NCBI GenBank assembly: GCA_025094145.1
Contig: JALLLS010000021.1
Location: forward strand, 124,001-188,000
Length of the DNA stretch: 64,000 nt
DNA from: Spinellus fusiger
Taxonomy: Eukaryota; Mucoromycota; Mucoromycetes; Mucorales; Phycomycetaceae
Direction: 5' to 3'
How positions within the stretch are numbered: position 1 is the first letter of the stretch; each line of letters starts with the position of its first letter. Below are positions 63,319-64,000 of the stretch, in pieces. The notes under the pieces are model-generated. The model did no database searches. It was not told the DNA's origin and saw only the letters and a list, made by a program, of their open reading frames with translations. The translations under genes were made by a program, and so were the position numbers.

Positions 63319-64000
63319 ATGCTCACAAGTTCTGATGAAGAAGAATTCTACGACGCTAAAGAGGATTCTTCTCCTACTATCAATGGTTCTTCAGTAGAAA
63401 AATTCTTCAATGGTTCTAGTATTTTGGCTATGGTTGGTTTGAATTTCTTCTCTGAAATACAACAGCCATTTCATAAAAGTAGGTGAGTGTACTGGTGGTA
63501 CAGAGCAATTCATATACAGATATTCAGCAGAGTGGATCTCTCGTACATCCAACGGAAGCAATCTGATTGTTCATTATTGTAGACGTTTCTGAGCATAACC
63601 CTGTGGTAGAATCCAGCTCAAGTTCATCGTCTGATCCAGTATCAGAACAAATCATCCGTAGAATCTCACAGTTGAAGAAACCCGTGAGTCTATCTAGGGC
63701 CTCATCATACTCTGACTCCAATACAACTGAGTTTTCAAAAAGACCCTGTGAAAAGACTGAGGAAGCACTGCCAGCAACGGCAAACACACTGTTGAAAGGG
63801 AAAATCAGCGATCATAGACAGACTGAGAAAGGGTAATGGAGTTAGGCTCTGTAGAAAGGCCTTTACTGAAGATGTGCTATTTGTGTACATAGAAAAAAGT
63901 CTAGAGATATTATTTCTCGTATAAGAATATTTCAATCTAGGAAACCTACCAAGAATGATGAAATGAATGGAATGGAATGTAGCTGCGACAGTCCATCTTT
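63319..64000 (+). CDS. Unidentified protein, N-terminal part (gene runs off the window)
   Basis: Model: exons 63319-63478, 63583-63832, 63941 to the window edge. The visible part is MLTSSDEEEFYDAKEDSS..., a hydrophobic-looking patch (SSILAMVGLNFFSEIQ), a Ser-rich run (seven Ser at about residues 68-74), ISQLKKPVSLSRASSYSD, and a Lys/Glu-rich segment. The opening SDEEEFYDA.ED resembles the start of WDR44-type WD40 proteins (the FFAT-like acidic EFYDA motif that can bind ER VAPs), but no WD40 repeat lies inside the window, so this is only a hint. Splice junctions keep the frame. Divergent from the HECT ligase. Confidence 0.6.

Overview
The window looks like nuclear DNA of an early-diverging filamentous fungus, most likely Mucoromycota (Mucorales-like). 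I base this on AT-rich gene deserts, many short spliceosomal introns (about 45-100 nt), compact conserved fungal housekeeping genes, abundant decayed Tc1/mariner elements, 5'-truncated non-LTR retrotransposons, and Helitron copies that carry a Fanzor (TnpB-like) fragment. No species is assigned. No rRNA, tRNA, CRISPR array or bacterial operon was recognised.

Layout. 1-10.3 kb is a graveyard of nested Tc1/mariner copies (2098-9520) ending in a LINE 3' fragment. 13.5-20 kb holds three copper-handling genes: a CTR copper transporter (13523-14241, +), a BIM1-like/X325 GPI-anchored copper protein (18183-18898, +) and COX17 (19747-19953, -). A decayed Helitron (16040-17119, +) separates the first two. 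20.1-26.1 kb is a second repeat block: a Tc1 copy almost identical to one at 6.5-7.8 kb, a second LINE fragment, a small intact HTH gene, an inverted second Helitron copy (23214-24905, -) with a Fanzor zinc-ribbon/RuvC-III remnant, and another Tc1 relic.

26.3-45.2 kb is a gene-dense block: mitochondrial AsnRS (-) divergent from TOM40 (+); a MET30-type F-box/WD40 gene (+) convergent with RSP5 (-); RSP5 divergent from the splicing helicase PRP16 (+); then TFIIA-gamma (+), a PHD-finger gene (+) and TIM9 (-). 45.2-55.2 kb is sparse: a Mig1/CreA-like zinc-finger gene (48810-49565, -), microsatellites and two Tc1 relics. 55.3-59.5 kb is a DIM-2/DNMT1-type cytosine-5 DNA methyltransferase (+). 60.2-63.2 kb is a HECTD2-like HECT ligase (-), head to head with an unidentified gene (63319 to window end, +).

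Exon models were built by hand from splice signals, reading-frame closure and family alignment from memory. Lengths quoted come from those models. Themes that connect genes: copper supply (CTR, BIM1-like, COX17); ubiquitin ligation (MET30, RSP5, HECTD2-like); mitochondrial protein supply (TOM40, TIM9, COX17, AsnRS); and a DIM-2-type methyltransferase in a window where many transposon stop codons look like G-to-A changes in tryptophan codons. Three of about 85 modelled introns use a GC donor with the same GCAAGT sequence.
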